Below are positions 6,401 through 7,273 of a stretch of DNA of 7,273 nt, piece after piece; the first letter of the stretch is position 1; the number at the start of each line of letters is the position of its first letter. Position numbers and translations under genes: made by a program. The notes below the pieces were generated by a model. That model did no database searches and was not told the DNA's origin. It was given only the letters and a program-made list of their open reading frames with translations. The stretch comes from an uncultured Eubacteriales bacterium (GTDB taxonomy: Bacteria > Bacillota > Clostridia > Oscillospirales > Acutalibacteraceae): NCBI GenBank assembly GCA_900319615.1, contig ONPE01000069.1, forward strand, positions 1-7,273, in the 5' to 3' direction.

Positions 6401-7273
6401 GTGATCTCATATATGTTCTGCGAAAAAGCGTCGATGTGTCCCTGTGTGGGGATACTTGAGATCTCGACGGTTCCGTCTGCATTGTGTTTTACGACCGATA
6501 TCTCCGTCGGCGGGCTTACCGTTCCGCCGCCGGAATACGTAAAGGTATCCGTAACGTCGATGTCGGACGGCGTACCGTGGGTAGAACTGACCGTGACCTC
6601 ATACTGAAGCTTGCCGTCAGCAGTGTAAGAGCCTGTCTTCTGCGTGGTGATATCATAATCCTCACTGATTTCTTCCGGCGGAATATACAGCGTCTGGTCG
6701 TCGGTGATGTTGACCTCAAGTCCGTCGTGACCGGCGTCACCGCTCGATCTGATAAAACACCTGCAGCTCAGGATGTTGTTGATTAATGGGGTTTCGCTTT
6801 CGATCGCGTCCTGAATAAAATCTTCATCGTAAGAGATCTCCAGTCTGAAATGACCGTCAGCCGTATGCACGTAATCGTATGTGAACGCCAGTTCAAGCTC
6901 CGGGTACCTGTCGATCAGGTAGGCATAGAACGGGCCGTCGGTGGTAAGATCCTCAGGTATGATCAATTCATCCGGAAAATCATACACGAACTTATATCCG
7001 GCGCTTGTTACTGCGTCGATGCACGCCGTATCTATTTCAAAATTGAACGCGAGCGTTGTCTGACAAAGATCATCATCGATCTTTGTCGTTCCCGACGCGG
7101 TAACATTTGTAATGTAACTGTCGAGCGGCATATCTTCGGTCGGCGTCGATCTCAGCAGACCGGTCGGCGCTTTGCGCGCCTTCATTTTAGTTGCTTTCTG
7201 TTTGCCTGCAAGCCACGAGGAAGCCGAGGTATCGCTTGAATTGTTCAAAAGGTTTTCGCCACCGGCAGCGACA
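3457..7273 (-). CDS. Large cell-wall-anchored adhesin/pilin-like protein, 5' end outside the window
   Basis: At least 1271 residues of a secreted, sortase-anchored surface protein. Numbering below starts at a TTG at 7248, which is not the real start: the frame stays open upstream (VAAGGENL) to the window edge and no signal peptide is visible. Order: a beta-rich N-terminal domain (about 45-195) with cysteines 62, 76, 162 and 164; five tandem Cna-like adhesin domains (about 200-965); a SpaA/CnaB domain (about 975-1102; LVKIDEEDG, then METAAP); a Spy0128/DUF7601-like domain (about 1106-1222; LTITKTVSG...TKEFMFTL, ITIRE, VVSN); the sorting motif VPTG (1224-1227); a membrane helix (about 1236-1253); and a basic tail RRKYYERRKA. 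The protein would be attached to peptidoglycan or a pilus by a sortase, with the domains forming a stalk and the N-terminal part presented outward. Ligand is unknown; collagen binding should not be assumed. No sortase gene lies in the window. The gene ends at TAG (3457-3459) and the terminator at 3316-3372 follows it. Confidence 0.9.
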   Translation of the reverse strand, partial: VAAGGENLLNNSSDTSASSWLAGKQKATKMKARKAPTGLLRSTPTEDMPLDSYITNVTASGTTKIDDDLCQTTLAFNFEIDTACIDAVTSAGYKFVYDFPDELIIPEDLTTDGPFYAYLIDRYPELELAFTYDYVHTADGHFRLEISYDEDFIQDAIESETPLINNILSCRCFIRSSGDAGHDGLEVNITDDQTLYIPPEEISEDYDITTQKTGSYTADGKLQYEVTVSSTHGTPSDIDVTDTFTYSGGGTVSPPTEISVVKHNADGTVEISSIPTQGHIDAFSQNIYEITLNLPQLDDNEYYTLVYEYGVTGLPDENAAVSAYNTLEATSTDDHETTTDHADYFIYNQQPKKVGKDGIPFGEYVQWHISVNNRSDDIAGKVIYDDGFIDARNETINGTNGIFVQRGWADATPGVDYEFVYNNDNEIIGIRFLPADGSTPNNNTYHVTYYTLPDVEYGETAIEHNEAEFDGDTASYDVVVTGGDIDKTADGEQSLGNDLHGMDWTINVQIPVGGIRSGTSFSDTLSPDGHYMTQAQYNALVSALQTAWGTSVSVTPVYTADKITGYTFTVGTAGSGNLFDDGTVNEITWHYRTTGDMSGKVTESFVNTISDGQKTLPVTNNISPNVKKLNVQKISDWQTIFSEQPYSISLDYEDEDKSFVWIAQITPTPGLQQYRVVDTLPEGVELIGVKVIPTPLTAYNYGMNDYPYNLLTIDDDGVISGEIGNLWLSKTLASGQLSTSDEGRQVVDITLTANSPSSDLFNNTFYVIYYCQLAEDAWPQKGTVHLELNNTVSVETNGDDYGEADNQININATKKEKIVDKTGNWDKNLHMLNYTVDINPSADNLLTGSDGADDPEWLNLTDVLTYTARQGTGTGEAILSLNSVVLEKEENGVWSVLHNIQWTAHTEADPTDPNVNKAFIEMQIPDSTHLRLTYSYQVNSSMYGGITLTNSAILEGHEDDSGEDNTHIEAEDFDTFGESTFEEFWLVKIDEEDGRLLPGAVFTVYTWDSVYEEWSPTSKTYTTGSDGKITITATDTYDNGIGVYQTDTAYCIMETAAPIWYILPEDPPKFYFWFSKHQSAPLDGPDDFMQSAADISTSSFRIEAENQLDYDAIPAELTITKTVSGEFGDKTKEFMFTLTVEDAKVTDEYAWSKNGVEQETPLHNNSSFTLRNDDVVKIMLPVNKNITIRENNLYYSTSFKLNDTPATSGNSKTFSISEDSTLVVSNHLDAIVPTGVFNVTDVMPGVMTAVFCMLVFLFILLRRKYYERRKA
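3460..3579 (-). other. Cell-wall sorting signal (VPTG, membrane helix, basic tail)
   Basis: VPTG at 3568-3579 is followed by a short spacer, a hydrophobic helix (VMTAVFCMLVFLFILL) and RRKYYERRKA before the stop. VPTG departs from canonical LPXTG but is close to the EVPTG and QVPTG signals of some streptococcal pilins, which are handled by class-C/B-type pilin sortases. It lies five residues after the conserved Asn (N1218) that ends the Spy0128-like domain. Confidence 0.8.
3943..4326 (-). other. SpaA/CnaB (prealbumin-like) domain within the surface protein
   Basis: Residues 975-1102. Lys980 lies in LVKID near the first strand, Glu1046 in the typical METAAP motif, and Asn1098 in EAENQ on the last strand. 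These are the three residues that form and catalyse the isopeptide bond in CnaB/SpaA domains. The segment between METAAP and EAENQ carries an extra stretch (FSKHQSAPLDGPDDF), longer than in minimal SpaA domains. Confidence 0.75.
4354..6651 (-). repeat. Five tandem Cna-like domains in the surface protein
   Basis: Residues about 200-965 (counted from the TTG at 7248) contain five diverged copies of one domain. Each starts with a Lys in a KTG/KVG/KTA/KIS-like context (K204, K345, K479, K625, K813). Each continues with an alternating beta pattern ending in an Asp in a (V/S/T)DT(L/F)-like context (D234, D378, D515, D670, D854). Each closes with an Asn before Thr, Ser or Glu (N317, N457, N599, N782, N942). 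Lys-to-Asp spacing is 30-45 residues and Lys-to-Asn 112-157. This matches the Lys/Asp/Asn arrangement of intramolecular isopeptide bonds in Cna-type adhesin domains. The copies are too diverged to be a DNA-level repeat. Confidence 0.65.

Noticed and set aside
7060..7065. CQ dipeptide at residues 62-63 of the adhesin as a thioester (TED) site
   Set aside because: The flanking residues do not match the usual [YFL]C(W/Y) context and no partner Gln motif was found.

Overview
The window looks like chromosomal DNA of a gut-type member of the Firmicutes, class Clostridia, probably a Ruminococcus-like Oscillospiraceae or a relative. This is judged from protein style only: a TetR/DUF4405/flavoprotein locus of the kind common in Clostridia, a lipoprotein esterase with an S/T/E/A/Q-rich linker, and a very large wall-anchored protein built from Cna/SpaA/Spy0128-type domains. 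No rRNA, tRNA, CRISPR array or recognisable transposase is visible.

Layout. Positions 1-443 hold no convincing gene, only several short inverted repeats. At 444-494 lies a well-formed promoter with two copies of a GACAYCGTGTCAGAA operator-like motif, one over the -35 box and one at the expected transcription start. It reads into a run of damaged plus-strand genes. The first is a TetR/AcrR regulator with an intact helix-turn-helix region but two frameshifts and no ligand-binding domain (512-705). The second is a DUF4405 membrane protein with one frameshift (735-1396). The third is a short remnant that may be what is left of a flavodoxin (1397-1536). After these come two intact genes on the same strand: an iron-sulfur-flavoprotein-like NAD(P)H:FMN oxidoreductase (1555-2088) and a lipoprotein carbohydrate-esterase-like hydrolase (2125-3186).

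The other half is one minus-strand gene (3457 to beyond 7273), convergent with the first cluster and separated from it by a strong hairpin terminator. It encodes a cell-wall-anchored adhesin or pilin-like protein. Its visible part has an N-terminal beta-rich domain, five tandem Cna-like domains, a SpaA/CnaB domain, a Spy0128/DUF7601-like domain, a VPTG sorting signal, a membrane helix and a basic tail. The reading frame is open to the window edge, so the start and signal peptide lie outside.

How they fit. The left cluster looks like a TetR-regulated redox operon (membrane cytochrome-like DUF4405 protein plus flavoproteins) whose regulator and membrane part are decaying while the distal flavoprotein and esterase stay intact. 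The adhesin is an independent unit concerned with surface attachment. Its most notable feature is a repeated Lys-Asp-Asn pattern that predicts a chain of internally cross-linked domains.
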